From NCBI GenBank assembly GCA_030706735.1, contig JAUZNZ010000023.1, positions 21,124 through 85,123 on the forward strand: a stretch of DNA of 64,000 bases. The letters run 5' to 3'. Of the stretch, positions 1-9,186 are shown piece by piece. A program made the position numbers and the translations under genes. Under the pieces are notes generated by a model. That model ran no database searches. It was not told where the DNA came from and was given only the letters and a program-made list of their open reading frames with translations. The number at the start of each line of letters is the position of its first letter. Position 1 is the first letter of the stretch. The stretch comes from Bacteroidota bacterium (GTDB lineage Bacteria > Bacteroidota > Bacteroidia > Chitinophagales > Chitinophagaceae).

Positions 1-382
1 TTACGCCGCATGTGCTGTCGGCATAATTCGTGTAACTTTCCTTTATGAGAATGTCATCCACAGATGCAGGCGACGAACCGGATAAGAACAAGGAATAGTT
101 GTCACCCGCTGCTGTCTGGATAGTTTGATCATAATACGGGCTTTTGGGAGAGGCCGCCGGGTAAAGATTCAGCACGCTGCTACCCGCATTCATGGTAAGT
201 TGGCTATAGTTATTATTGTTTACAGTCATCGTCGTGGTATTGTAGTTCAGCGCACTGCCGCCTACCACGACATTGGTCACGTTTACCGCGGCTAGCGGGA
301 CAGGTGTTATGCTCGATTTTTTACAGGCTTGAACTATAAATATAAGTGCAACCGCAACAATGGATAATAAGCGATGTTTCAT
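1..382 (-). CDS. DUF4397-type lipoprotein, partial (3' end off window)
   Basis: The reading frame opens at ATG 382 and runs leftward off the window edge, giving about 127 residues without a stop. The N-terminus is a lipoprotein signal (hydrophobic IVAVALIFIVQAC, Cys at about residue 20). The following segment, with VNVTNVVVGGSALNY, LNLYPAAS and YSLFLSG, resembles the repeated beta-sandwich unit of DUF4397 proteins, which are cell-surface proteins of unknown role common in this phylum. It lies 74 bp downstream of the SusD gene on the same strand and is probably the last or a late gene of that operon, so it may be a surface accessory of the SusCD complex (inference). The family call rests on the partial sequence only. 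Confidence 0.6.
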   Translation of the reverse strand, partial: MKHRLLSIVAVALIFIVQACKKSSITPVPLAAVNVTNVVVGGSALNYNTTTMTVNNNNYSQLTMNAGSSVLNLYPAASPKSPYYDQTIQTAAGDNYSLFLSGSSPASVDDILIKESYTNYADSTCGV

Positions 383-456
383 TTGTTATCTGTTAAATGT
401 TACCTTTTAGCAGCCGTTTTATTGGCTGTTTAATGTCCTTGAATTTTCATTTCAAC

Positions 457-1923
457 TCAGTAACCCGAATTTTGAGTCAGGCTAAGGTTGGCCGTTAATT
501 CTGTTGTCGGAATCGGATACCATTGCCAGTTCGTGCTCCAGGTACCACCTTTGGCGGCGCACGCTCCTCCTGCTCCCATCACCGCATCGATCGTACCGGT
601 CCGCTTGAGGTCGAACCAACGGTGCGCCCCCTCGGTAAAAAGCTCTACCTGCCTTTCATGAAGAATAGCCGTCTGAAAAGAAGCCGGGTCGGTTGCACCA
701 ACATACCCGCCCAGGCCGGCCCGTGTCCGAATCACATTCAGATCAGTAACCGCCGCTCCGGCCTTGGTTTCGTTGGCCTCTGCCTCCGCCCGGATCAGAT
801 ACTGCTCCGCCAGTCGAAACTGGATCGAATACTCAATAAGGGTCGTATTTAGCCTTCCGGCCTGGTACTTATATGGATAATAATAGGTCGTAACGCCAGC
901 CGTGATGCTATTAACCCAGTTTGTCATTCGAAGGTCCCCAGGTTCAAAAGCATTCAAAACCGCATTGCTCAAATAGACAGGATAGGTACCACTTGTATTG
1001 GGACCCGCAGCAGGAAGGTCGAATACCAGGCCTTCTCCCGTATTGGTTCGGATCCCAGTGCCAACCGGTTGTATGGCCCAGATGGTTTCGCTACTGTTTT
1101 TTGCGAATGCTCGCGTGCTGGTATTGCCATTCAGGGTACCGAGGCCAAAAAGCGAAGCATTTTGGATAAGCACTGTAGCAGCCGAGTCAGCCCCTGCCCA
1201 GTTTTTGGTATAGAGATATGAACGCGCCAGCAAAGCAGTTGCCGCCCATTGGGTAGGACGCGTACGGTCTGGCGTAGCACGAAGCAACGTACCATCCAAA
1301 AAACCATTGCTTAAAAGTCCCTGGGCAATATGCAGATCGCTGACGATCTGGTTCCATACCTGCGCCTGCGGCGTCCTCGACAACGATCCGTTGACTTTAT
1401 AATTACTTGTCAAAGCCAGCGGCACGTCACCATAAAAATTCACCAGGTGAAAATAACAGTAAGCCCGGATAAAATAAGCCTCTCCGAGGAGTTGTTGTTT
1501 AACCGCCGGAGTCAGCGTGCTTGATCCGTTCAACCCTTCCAAAGCGGCATTGGCGTAGTAAATCATAAGATAATAGTTGCTCCAATAATTTACTCCAACG
1601 GGGGAAACAGCCAAGAGGGTATTTGTATAAAAAGGGCGATAGCTCGGGTTATTAAAATCAAATAAGGTTAATTCATCCGCTAACAGGGCCGGGTAAAAAT
1701 AGAGGCTTCCCACCCCATTCCATCCATTGTCAGCCGTGCTCATCGCTGTGTAGATCCCTGTTACCGCCGCAATTGCGGTGGCGTCGTTGGAATAAACATT
1801 CGCCGAGTTCAGGCTATTTACCGGTGGCGGGATATCAACCAGCTTTTGACAAGCAGGAAGAGCTAAACAACACAGCAACGACAAGACCGGTATATAAGCA
1901 TTATTTCGTGTTTTCATGTTCAT
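457..1923 (-). CDS. SusD/RagB-family outer-membrane nutrient-binding lipoprotein
   Basis: This is the surface lid that binds substrate and hands it to the partner SusC channel. The 488 residues begin with a lipoprotein signal (lipobox LPAC, Cys near residue 25), followed by the helical TPR-like core (YFIRAYCYFHLVNFYGDVPL is the typical SusD segment) and the conserved C-terminal part (RLAEQYLIRAEAEA, LNVIRTRAGL, HERQVELFTEGAHRWFDLKR). The length is normal for the family. It starts 26 bp after the SusC stop on the same strand, so the two are co-transcribed. ATG 1917 (MKTR) is an alternative start. The substrate cannot be read from the sequence, and no glycosidase sits inside this transcription unit as far as it is visible. 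Confidence 0.95.
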   Translation of the reverse strand: MNMKTRNNAYIPVLSLLCCLALPACQKLVDIPPPVNSLNSANVYSNDATAIAAVTGIYTAMSTADNGWNGVGSLYFYPALLADELTLFDFNNPSYRPFYTNTLLAVSPVGVNYWSNYYLMIYYANAALEGLNGSSTLTPAVKQQLLGEAYFIRAYCYFHLVNFYGDVPLALTSNYKVNGSLSRTPQAQVWNQIVSDLHIAQGLLSNGFLDGTLLRATPDRTRPTQWAATALLARSYLYTKNWAGADSAATVLIQNASLFGLGTLNGNTSTRAFAKNSSETIWAIQPVGTGIRTNTGEGLVFDLPAAGPNTSGTYPVYLSNAVLNAFEPGDLRMTNWVNSITAGVTTYYYPYKYQAGRLNTTLIEYSIQFRLAEQYLIRAEAEANETKAGAAVTDLNVIRTRAGLGGYVGATDPASFQTAILHERQVELFTEGAHRWFDLKRTGTIDAVMGAGGACAAKGGTWSTNWQWYPIPTTELTANLSLTQNSGY

Positions 1924-1949
1924 TATTACTTTTATAGTCGATCAATTAG

Positions 1950-4900
1950 TTAAAAAGTCGCCCGCACGCCTATGGTGATCACGCGTAAGGGCGGCAAAGT
2001 ATACGTGTTATAAGATGTTGATGCGGGATCGAGTCCTTTGAACCTGGTGATGGTTAGTAGGTTTTGACCATTCGCATAAAAGCGGCAGTTTTGCATGCCG
2101 GCCTTTTTGGACCAGTCTTGTGGCAATTGGTAGGAAACGCTTACGTTTTGCAATCTTATGTAAGACCCATCGGTAAACATCAGGCTGCTGCTTGATGCAT
2201 TGTCATATTTCAGATCATTGGTAGAAAACCGCTGTAATTTCGAACGGTCACCCGGATGCTGCCAGGTAAGACCGAGAACCGAAGCTGGCTGATTGCCGAT
2301 GGCATCAGAATTCGACGAAGCGTAGAACTCTCCCGGATAAAGCCCCATTATTCCAAAATTGTCAATAATTTTCTGTTGTACGAAATAGAAAGAAAAGTCC
2401 AACTGCAATCCCTTCCAGGAAAGGGTATTTTGAAGACCTCCGTAACATTTAGGGTTTAAGTTTTCCATCACTGTTCGGTCTGATGTAAAATTTGGAGTAC
2501 CGGTCGGATCGCCGTGCGCATTGGCGACAGCATAGGCGCCTGTTGCCGGGTCAACGCCCAAATACTGGTAAACCATGCGGATATTGATCGGTTGTCCGAT
2601 CACCAGGCTGGTTGCATAACTCGAGGCAGCGAGATTGGGAAAGGCAACCAACTTGTTTTCGGGGATTGTGAGGTTACAGTTGGTACTCCAGGTAAAGTTC
2701 CTGGTTTTGAGATTGATCGTATTGAGCGTAAATTCCCAACCGGCATTCTGAACGGTGGCAGGAAGATTTTCCGTAATACTGCCAAATCCGGTGACGGTAG
2801 ACAGTTGGTAGCCCATCAACTCATTGGATGACCGGTAACGAAAATAATCCGCAATTACATGAATGTGATCCTGGATAAAGCCCAGGTCAATTTTGGCATT
2901 CAGTTTCCGGGTTTCCTCCCACTGCAAATAGGGATTGGACAACCCTGTCGGCAGCAATCCCGTAATGCCCTGATAGGCATTCGATACATTTGACGTGACT
3001 GATCGGTATGTACTCAGGAATTGGTAGTCTCCAATCTTGTCATTTCCCGTAGTACCATAACTTATCGAAATTTTTCCAAAACTCATCATGGGCACTAGCC
3101 GTTTTATCGCAGGAGCCTGCGAAAAGAACCAGGTCCCGGCAACAGACCAGAAGTCGTGGAACCTGTTTTCCGGGCCGAAACGGCTGGTGCCATCACGCCG
3201 GACATTGAGGTCAACTTTATACGTATCCATCCAGCTATAGCTCAGCCTGCCAAAACCGGCCGAATATTTATAGGTAGATGCTGCGGTGGTATTGCTCCTA
3301 ACGGTAGCCGCCGAACTGACATCGCCAAGCAATAGATCCGAAGTAAACCCGTTGGCGGTTATTCTTTGTCCAAACATAGTCGTTTGCATGGTCTCCATCC
3401 CTGCCAGAGCATCTAACTTGCCGCCGGAGATCCGGGCGCTATATACTAACTGCGGCGTAACGTTCCAGGTGCTTACGTCATTACGGGAAAAAATAGAAAA
3501 CCTGTTATTATTAGAAGTACGGTTCTCCGGAGGATCGGCTGTAAAAGGGTATTGCTCATTGTCGATGTCTTCCATGTGCGTATAACCCATGTCTGCCTTA
3601 ACCTGGAGGTTCTTAAAAAAATAGTATCCGACCGTAAGGTTGCCGATGAGATTGTTTGTCTTAATGATGTCGGGACTGAAAAAGATGGACAATGGGTTTT
3701 GCCAGGTAGAATTCCCGGTCGGACTCGGCGCCCAGTTCAAACTACCATCCGGATTATAGATTGCCGGGGCATCCGGAGGCGTCAACATGGCCGTACTGGT
3801 AAGGTCGCTGCCCGGCAATCGATTCTGGTCATATTCATAATTACCGGTCATGGCAACAATGAATTTGTTGTTGTTTGAGTTGTGCTGCAGGTTAAAATGC
3901 AATGCGCCTTTGGCATCGGAAAGTCCGTTGCTGGGGAAAATAGTGCCCTCGCGATGGTAGGTAGCACCCAACAGAAACTGCGTGTTGACCGATCCACCTG
4001 AAACACTGGCATTCGCGTCCGTATAACCTGCCGTACCACCCAATAGTACCTTTTGCCAGTCGGTATTCCGGGTCGTATCCCAGAAGCCGTTTATATCGTA
4101 ATTGACATCAGAAGGTGTCGCCTTGATTGAGGGAACATTTAGTCCATCATTGGTATATGCCTGATGCCTCATTTGCAGGTATTGCTTTGTATTGAGCAGC
4201 TTAATTCGCTTAATGTCATTTCCCCAGCCGTTTTGAATATTCACCGTCACCCGGCTCTCCCCCGCCTTGCCCTTCTTGGTCGTGATCAGGATAGCTCCGT
4301 TGGCCGCACGGCTTCCATAGATCGAGGTAGCATCTGCATCCTTTAGGACGCTTATGCTTTCAATATCGTCCGGGTTGACAAATGATAATAGTGATGGAGT
4401 GTTTTGAACCCCCGTGACGAAGTACGGCGGAATTGGGAAATAGTAAGGTACTCCGTCGATCACGTATAATGGATCATTATTCTGCGCTATGCTGGTCAGC
4501 CCGATTACCTGCACAGACACCCCACTTCCCGGGAAGCCTGTGGCTTGTTTGATAAACAAGCCCGGCACCTGACCTTGCAACGCCAATAGAGCGTTTCCCA
4601 CAGGCTGTTTTGCAATAACTTCCGCAGGTACCGTAGTGACATCCCCGGCAGAAACCCTTTCTGTCGTATTGCCATATGCGACCACCTGCACCTGATCCAA
4701 TGGGCTGGTGCTTTTTACCAGCTTGACCACCACTTCGGGCTTATCTCCTGTCCTGATCGTCTGCTGTGCATACCCCATAAAAGATATTATCACCGTAGTC
4801 CCCTGAGTCAAGCCCTTGAACACCGCGCGCCCGCGCTCGTCGGTTTCCATGCCGCGGTTGCTCTCTTTTATGCGTACGCTCGCGCCCGCCAATGGCTTGC

Positions 4901-5342
4901 CTTCGTCATCGAGCACAACAATAGTGATATCTGAAATGGGCGCCGCAGCAGGAGCCTCTGCTCCAGTGCTCACCCGCCTGCTGACCGCCACCGTATTTCC
5001 CTGTATCTCATAATTCAGGGGCTGACCGGCGAATAAGTTATCCAGCGCCTCTTTCAGCGGAATATCCTTCCACTCGCAAGTCACCGGCTTGCTGGTTTCC
5101 AATGCATCGGGGTTATAAAAAAAAAGATACCCCGTTTGTTCTTTAATTACGGAAAAGGCCTTTGTGAGTGGCACCCCCTTTGCACTGTAGGTAACCGTCT
5201 GCGCTATTCCGCGGGCTTGTACCTGCAGAAGACCGGCCAATAAAAGGATGGATGTCAGCTTCATAACCAGTAGCGTTTTGGTTAACATCTTCCGCCGGAC
5301 AGAAGCCAATCGTCCCGACGGAAACTTTGCATTAAAATGCAT
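1950..5342 (-). CDS. SusC/RagA TonB-dependent outer-membrane transporter with STN signalling domain
   Basis: A 1130-residue TonB-dependent channel. In order there is a long-n-region signal peptide (hydrophobic core around residues 27-44), an STN secretin/TonB domain (about 48-125) that in this class contacts a FecR anti-sigma factor, a carboxypeptidase-regulatory-like Ig domain (about 137-210), a TonB box region near QVQVVAYG, the plug (about 225-350, with PLYVIDGVPY and SISVLKDADATSIYGSRAANG), and a C-terminal barrel ending in an aromatic (VRATF). The STN domain fits the ECF sigma and FecR genes directly upstream and implies substrate-induced self-regulation, as in FecA/FecR systems. The MKLTSILLLAGLL signal preceded by about 26 residues is typical for this subgroup, which supports ATG 5342 as the start. 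Confidence 0.96.
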   Translation of the reverse strand: MHFNAKFPSGRLASVRRKMLTKTLLVMKLTSILLLAGLLQVQARGIAQTVTYSAKGVPLTKAFSVIKEQTGYLFFYNPDALETSKPVTCEWKDIPLKEALDNLFAGQPLNYEIQGNTVAVSRRVSTGAEAPAAAPISDITIVVLDDEGKPLAGASVRIKESNRGMETDERGRAVFKGLTQGTTVIISFMGYAQQTIRTGDKPEVVVKLVKSTSPLDQVQVVAYGNTTERVSAGDVTTVPAEVIAKQPVGNALLALQGQVPGLFIKQATGFPGSGVSVQVIGLTSIAQNNDPLYVIDGVPYYFPIPPYFVTGVQNTPSLLSFVNPDDIESISVLKDADATSIYGSRAANGAILITTKKGKAGESRVTVNIQNGWGNDIKRIKLLNTKQYLQMRHQAYTNDGLNVPSIKATPSDVNYDINGFWDTTRNTDWQKVLLGGTAGYTDANASVSGGSVNTQFLLGATYHREGTIFPSNGLSDAKGALHFNLQHNSNNNKFIVAMTGNYEYDQNRLPGSDLTSTAMLTPPDAPAIYNPDGSLNWAPSPTGNSTWQNPLSIFFSPDIIKTNNLIGNLTVGYYFFKNLQVKADMGYTHMEDIDNEQYPFTADPPENRTSNNNRFSIFSRNDVSTWNVTPQLVYSARISGGKLDALAGMETMQTTMFGQRITANGFTSDLLLGDVSSAATVRSNTTAASTYKYSAGFGRLSYSWMDTYKVDLNVRRDGTSRFGPENRFHDFWSVAGTWFFSQAPAIKRLVPMMSFGKISISYGTTGNDKIGDYQFLSTYRSVTSNVSNAYQGITGLLPTGLSNPYLQWEETRKLNAKIDLGFIQDHIHVIADYFRYRSSNELMGYQLSTVTGFGSITENLPATVQNAGWEFTLNTINLKTRNFTWSTNCNLTIPENKLVAFPNLAASSYATSLVIGQPINIRMVYQYLGVDPATGAYAVANAHGDPTGTPNFTSDRTVMENLNPKCYGGLQNTLSWKGLQLDFSFYFVQQKIIDNFGIMGLYPGEFYASSNSDAIGNQPASVLGLTWQHPGDRSKLQRFSTNDLKYDNASSSSLMFTDGSYIRLQNVSVSYQLPQDWSKKAGMQNCRFYANGQNLLTITRFKGLDPASTSYNTYTLPPLRVITIGVRATF

Positions 5343-5354
5343 AATTTCGCATTG

Positions 5355-5402
5355 TTTGGGTTAATGAATAAGCAGTTATACTATGCCTGTTTTTTGGGTT
5401 AA
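5355..5402 (-). promoter_or_regulatory. Direct repeat TTAACCCAAA x2 upstream of susC-like gene
   Basis: Read on the minus strand, TTAACCCAAA occurs at 5402-5393 and again at 5364-5355, 38 bp apart, in the 190-bp gap between FecR and the SusC start at 5342. The downstream copy lies about 13 bp before the start codon. Two identical 10-mers in a promoter region may mark a sigma-factor or regulator site. An AAC-type -35 element of an ECF sigma factor is one reading, but no matching -10 could be fixed. Confidence 0.35.
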
Positions 5403-5532
5403 CCTAAATAAGGACCGGGACAGACGACCAATCTTGAGCCCGGTTTTTTATTTTCGGCTTGCCACTTAGAAATTTTTTCCAGGAAGGTTGTCTAAAAGGA
5501 AGGTTGCCGGCCGTAGCCAATTATATTAGGAT

Positions 5533-6750
5533 TCAGTTTCCCGGCAGGATGATCAGTTTGTTTCCACCCTCGAGCCGGTAACGAACTTCTGTTTTTGCGA
5601 GAATTCTTAATAATTGCATCAGACTAAGGTTGCGCCCGATCTCACCGGAAAAACGCAGTGTGCTCTTATCGCTACCCCCTTCGTATACTACATCCACATT
5701 ATACCACCGTGCCAGTTCCCGCAGCAAGTCCTGCAAATGGGCATTTTGGAACGAGAACCGCCCATTCACCCATGCCACGGCAACGCTCGTATCGCATCGC
5801 GAAACCTGCATACCGCCCCCCGAAATAAACGCCGCTTGCTCGCCCGGCCGCAATACTATGTCATTTACCCGCACGGAACCTTGAATGAGCGTCGTCACCG
5901 TCGCGGGCTCATCGCTATACCCATTTACATTGAAACGCGTCCCCAGGTCGGTAATCGTCTGCCCATTCACTTTTACGAGGAACGGCTTGGCTTCATGCTT
6001 AATTTCAAAATATACTTCGCCCGTCATCTCCACTACACGTTCCTGCCCCGAAAAAGCAGTGGGATAGGTCAAACTACTCGCCGCGTTCAGCCACACTTTG
6101 GTACCGTCCGCCAACACCAGCTGGTATTCCCGCCCGCGCGGCGTACTCATGGTATTGTAGGTCACCGCCGCAGCCGAAACCGCGCCTGCCGCGTACGATA
6201 CTTTATGGTCCTTCAGCGATATGGTAGTTGCCCCCTGTTTGGCAATCACACCATTCTGCAGGCTATCCAGCACATGCTTACTCCCGTCTGCCAGCGTCAA
6301 TATGGCGCCATTGTGACCCGGCAATACATCGACTGCAGGAGCCGTTGGTTGCTCCACAACCGATCGGGGTACAGCTACCGGCCCTTGTCGCAGCGACCAC
6401 AACCAAGTCCCTCCCGCCACAACGAGTACTACGACCGCGACCCGCCAAATGTTCGAAAAATCCGTCCGAAGCCGTACGACCCGTCCGGCGGAACCCTCGC
6501 CAATGGACAGTACCCGATTCGTTCCTCTGTCCAATGACAATATTTTTTCGAGCACCGGGCGCCACTTAGCTCGATCTACCTCCTCCTCGTCAGACATCGA
6601 CTTCAGCAATCCCTCCAACACCGCCTTGGTCATCACCCCATCTGCATCCCTTGCAATAAACTCCATCAGTTCTTGAAGTTCAGCTGGTTCCAGCGCATCG
6701 CGACGGTACGCATTCAGTAGATATGTTAATCGTTGCTCGTCCATATTCAC
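5533..6750 (-). CDS. FecR-family anti-sigma factor
   Basis: A 405-residue inner-membrane anti-sigma factor that holds the neighbouring ECF sigma factor until the STN domain of the loaded transporter signals. The N-terminal cytoplasmic sigma-binding helices occupy about residues 1-60. A single membrane segment (VAVVVLVVAGGTWLWSL) lies near 103-120. The periplasmic FecR domain is about 198-300 (STPRGREYQLVLADGTKVWL, VVEMTGEVYFEIKH, TDLGTRFNVNGY), and the C-terminal DUF4974 STN-like domain is about 325-403 (RFSFQNAHLQDLLRELARWY). It follows the sigma gene by 61 bp on the same strand and precedes the STN-bearing SusC. The whole chain is intact, so the regulatory cascade is expected to work. Confidence 0.96.
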   Translation of the reverse strand: MNMDEQRLTYLLNAYRRDALEPAELQELMEFIARDADGVMTKAVLEGLLKSMSDEEEVDRAKWRPVLEKILSLDRGTNRVLSIGEGSAGRVVRLRTDFSNIWRVAVVVLVVAGGTWLWSLRQGPVAVPRSVVEQPTAPAVDVLPGHNGAILTLADGSKHVLDSLQNGVIAKQGATTISLKDHKVSYAAGAVSAAAVTYNTMSTPRGREYQLVLADGTKVWLNAASSLTYPTAFSGQERVVEMTGEVYFEIKHEAKPFLVKVNGQTITDLGTRFNVNGYSDEPATVTTLIQGSVRVNDIVLRPGEQAAFISGGGMQVSRCDTSVAVAWVNGRFSFQNAHLQDLLRELARWYNVDVVYEGGSDKSTLRFSGEIGRNLSLMQLLRILAKTEVRYRLEGGNKLIILPGN

Positions 6751-6811
6751 TCTATGAGACCATCATTTCGATAGTTAGAACCATCGGCTCGAAAAAATTT
6801 TCAAATGAAAT

Positions 6812-7402
6812 TCACAGCATCCAGGACAGGATCAAAGCAGGAAGAATGTAGCCGCTGTTCTCCAGCCGCTCGCGAATAAATGCTAAGGCGTGACCAAGCG
6901 TATTCCGCACGGTATTCGGGGACAACCCTAAGCGGCCGGCAATCTGTTCGATCGATAACCCTTCCCGACGGCTAAGTTCATACACTTGCCTTCGACGATC
7001 GGGCATCGCAATAATCGCCTCGTTGACAATAGTCTGCAACTCCCTCATCGTCAACTCGGGCATTATTTCAGGAGTGGAATGATCGGATCGCCGGGCCACT
7101 TCAGCCATGACCCGCTCGCCAATCGCTTTTCTATGTAAATAATTAAATGCGACACCCGAGGCTATCTTATAGAGCCACGCTCGCGGGCTCACGATCCCGG
7201 TCAGGCGGTCGCGATGCAGCCATACGCGGACGAATACATCCTGGATCAGTTCCTCTGTCGAAAGCTCCGACTTCGTGATCTCGCGGATAAAAGGTACCAG
7301 TCTGGGGAGGTACCGGTAATAGAGATCGCCGAACGCTCCTTCGTCACCTCCGGCGATCCGGTTAAATAGTTCTTTGTCTTCATATAAGGGGTTGTCTGCC
7401 AT
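6812..7402 (-). CDS. ECF RNA polymerase sigma-70 factor (Bacteroidota SusCD-associated type)
   Basis: A 196-residue sigma factor of the extracytoplasmic-function class. Region 2 covers about residues 16-90 (GDEGAFGDLYYRYLPRL, ELIQDVFVRVW) and region 4 covers about 130-185 (RRQVYELSRREGLSIEQIA, LGLSPNTVRNTLGHALAFI). The pairing with the FecR gene just downstream and the STN-containing SusC after it defines a standard trans-envelope signalling unit. The likely target is the SusC/SusD promoter in the gap 5343-5532. The C-terminal tail YILPALILSWML is hydrophobic, as in many members. The 87 bp from its start to the terminator at 7490-7519 must hold its promoter. Confidence 0.95.
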   Translation of the reverse strand: MADNPLYEDKELFNRIAGGDEGAFGDLYYRYLPRLVPFIREITKSELSTEELIQDVFVRVWLHRDRLTGIVSPRAWLYKIASGVAFNYLHRKAIGERVMAEVARRSDHSTPEIMPELTMRELQTIVNEAIIAMPDRRRQVYELSRREGLSIEQIAGRLGLSPNTVRNTLGHALAFIRERLENSGYILPALILSWML

Positions 7403-7489
7403 GCCCCGTAAAAATATGAAGATTGGTGGAAACGGCGCACTCTCATTTAATAGTTAAACCAAGAGCTGCGAGACGACGTCACCTGATCA

Positions 7490-7519
7490 ATAAAAATGCC
7501 CGGAGGAAATTCTCCGGGC
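7490..7519 (-). terminator. Rho-independent terminator of the ABC/GH172 operon
   Basis: A perfect 8-bp inverted repeat GCCCGGAG / CTCCGGGC (7498-7505 and 7512-7519) with a 6-nt loop is followed, on the minus strand, by ATTTTTATT (7497-7489). It lies about 130 bp after the stop of the GH172-family gene and before the sigma-factor gene, so it separates the two leftward units. Confidence 0.8.
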
Positions 7520-7646
7520 GCCGACATGGATAGACGTATCCCTCGTCTTCCGGCAAACCAACCTGCTTATGGTAGCCGGCATATCGGCTAAATCGAGCAT
7601 GTTCCTCCAAAATGCCCTCAGCTTTTGCGTTGAAATTCTTTTATTA

Positions 7647-9164
7647 TCAGTCAGTACCTGAGTAGTACAGGCTAACCGAGGTATACCTCGCAGGCACAGG
7701 CTCCCTCGCCGACTTCCCATGCTCGATTCCCTGCCAGATCGATCGCTCAAAAGGAATCTTATCACTAAGATAAAACCGGTATCCCCCGGTAAGCCGCCTC
7801 GTCTTGTTATAGTACATACACCCCGATATGGGAAAACTTCTTGCCGTATCCCATTTCCCATGCAGATCGTACCATCCCCCGTTAAAGTAATCTTCCGAGC
7901 CGGTCCCATGTATGCGGAAAATACCGTCGATCGCTGTCGAATCATCACCCTCAAAAAAGACCGGTAGTCCCGGGCGCTCCCCCTGTGCCCATAGCATCGT
8001 GCCCACATAATGGCCCTTGCCACTTGTGTCCAGGAAAACATGCCAGGGATCGTTTTCTGTCAGCGGATGGCTCACATAGTGAACCCGGAACTTCCCCTCC
8101 AAATGCGGGTCTCTTCGTTCATTCGTATAGTACACCGTCGCGCTCAGCCGAATAGGCATCCCCGAACCCTTATAGAGCAGCCGTACCCGTATCTTCCGAT
8201 CAAACGGCATCGGAAACCAACTGTAACAGGTATCGCCCCGTACGCCAGAAAGGACGGAGCGCATCGACGGTCTTCCATCCGCGAAACCAAAAAAAGCAGC
8301 GACCGGTACTAACACTCCTGGTATACTTTCGTCATCCTGGCGAATTTCGACCCAAATATCCCTTACACTGTCTCCCAAAAGTTTCGCCCCGGTCAGTTCG
8401 ATTCCCCGGATTCTGCCCGGCGCCCTCAGATTGACCAACAACTTCGATGCCCCTTGTGTTAACACAACCTCCGCGGCTTTTTTCTCACAAGACGGCGCGA
8501 CTTCGTCATGAAAATCCCCTTCCTGTGTCCACGTCGTATGAACCATTTCGAAGGCCTTCTGTTCAACTTCATTCAATTCAGGCCGGAGTGCCTGCACCAC
8601 CGTACCGGTTGGAAACGTTTTATACTGCACCTGATAATATCGTAGCTTCTTTCCCCTATCTATAATACGGCAAAACCGTTGGAAAAGGATTGGGAAATAG
8701 CAATAATAGCCCCCGGCCCCCTGGCCGCACAGCGGTGAGAGAAAGGGTTTCACCTTCCCGCTGAACAAATCCATATAGCAAACCGACATGCAAGGCCGCG
8801 CCGAATCGTCAACGAAAATGTCCAATGTATCCGTCGTCGGCGTCGGCGTCCACATCCGGTTGATCACTCCCGCACCATAAACCTCCGCCATGACCAGGCT
8901 GCTATCCGGATTCCGGCGCACGAAGGAATAACGTCCCGAACCGCCGTCGTCATTCCCACCCGTCGGGTCATATGAAGAGATTTGCCGTTCGGTACAGCCC
9001 GTAAGAAATACCGGCAGTTGCGCCGGGTCATACAGCGCTCTCAGCTCATGCGTAAGATCGATTATCTGACTATTCCGGCTCTCTAAAGGCCTTTCCTGGC
9101 ATAATCCGGCTGCCGGCACCATAAGCGCCAGCAAGAGAATAACTTTAATATTATACATCGTCAA
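7647..9164 (-). CDS. GH172-family (DUF2961) secreted protein, predicted glycoside hydrolase
   Basis: A 505-residue exported protein with a signal peptide ending near residue 23 (LLLALMVPAAGLCQ). The body matches DUF2961, now glycoside hydrolase family GH172, whose characterised members act on alpha-linked fructofuranose or arabinofuranose sugars. Visible family features are the N-terminal GGNDDGGSGRYSFVRR and EVYGAGVINRMWTPTPT, the jelly-roll strands with DIFVDDSARP, and near residue 424 the acidic HGTGSEDYFNGGWYD motif, which lies in the predicted active-site region. The gene follows the second permease by 22 bp and is the last gene of the operon before the terminator. ATG 9158 (MYNIKV) is an equally good start. 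The substrate is not deducible from sequence alone. Confidence 0.88.
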   Translation of the reverse strand: MTMYNIKVILLLALMVPAAGLCQERPLESRNSQIIDLTHELRALYDPAQLPVFLTGCTERQISSYDPTGGNDDGGSGRYSFVRRNPDSSLVMAEVYGAGVINRMWTPTPTTDTLDIFVDDSARPCMSVCYMDLFSGKVKPFLSPLCGQGAGGYYCYFPILFQRFCRIIDRGKKLRYYQVQYKTFPTGTVVQALRPELNEVEQKAFEMVHTTWTQEGDFHDEVAPSCEKKAAEVVLTQGASKLLVNLRAPGRIRGIELTGAKLLGDSVRDIWVEIRQDDESIPGVLVPVAAFFGFADGRPSMRSVLSGVRGDTCYSWFPMPFDRKIRVRLLYKGSGMPIRLSATVYYTNERRDPHLEGKFRVHYVSHPLTENDPWHVFLDTSGKGHYVGTMLWAQGERPGLPVFFEGDDSTAIDGIFRIHGTGSEDYFNGGWYDLHGKWDTARSFPISGCMYYNKTRRLTGGYRFYLSDKIPFERSIWQGIEHGKSAREPVPARYTSVSLYYSGTD

Positions 9165-9186
9165 TCAAATCTAATCCAAACCTTCT

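Noticed and set aside
5414..5454. ACCGGG-N19-CCCGGT followed by TTTTTT on the plus strand, terminator-like
   Set aside because: The loop is long and the stem only 6 bp, and no plus-strand gene lies upstream that would need it.
5614..6537. Plus-strand frame of 307 residues opposite FecR
   Set aside because: The FecR protein on the other strand is unmistakable along its full length. The antisense frame has no recognisable feature and looks like a codon-bias shadow.
7487..8041. Minus-strand frame of 184 residues
   Set aside because: It lies in a different frame over the 3' part of the GH172 gene and runs across the terminator. There is no domain or signal.
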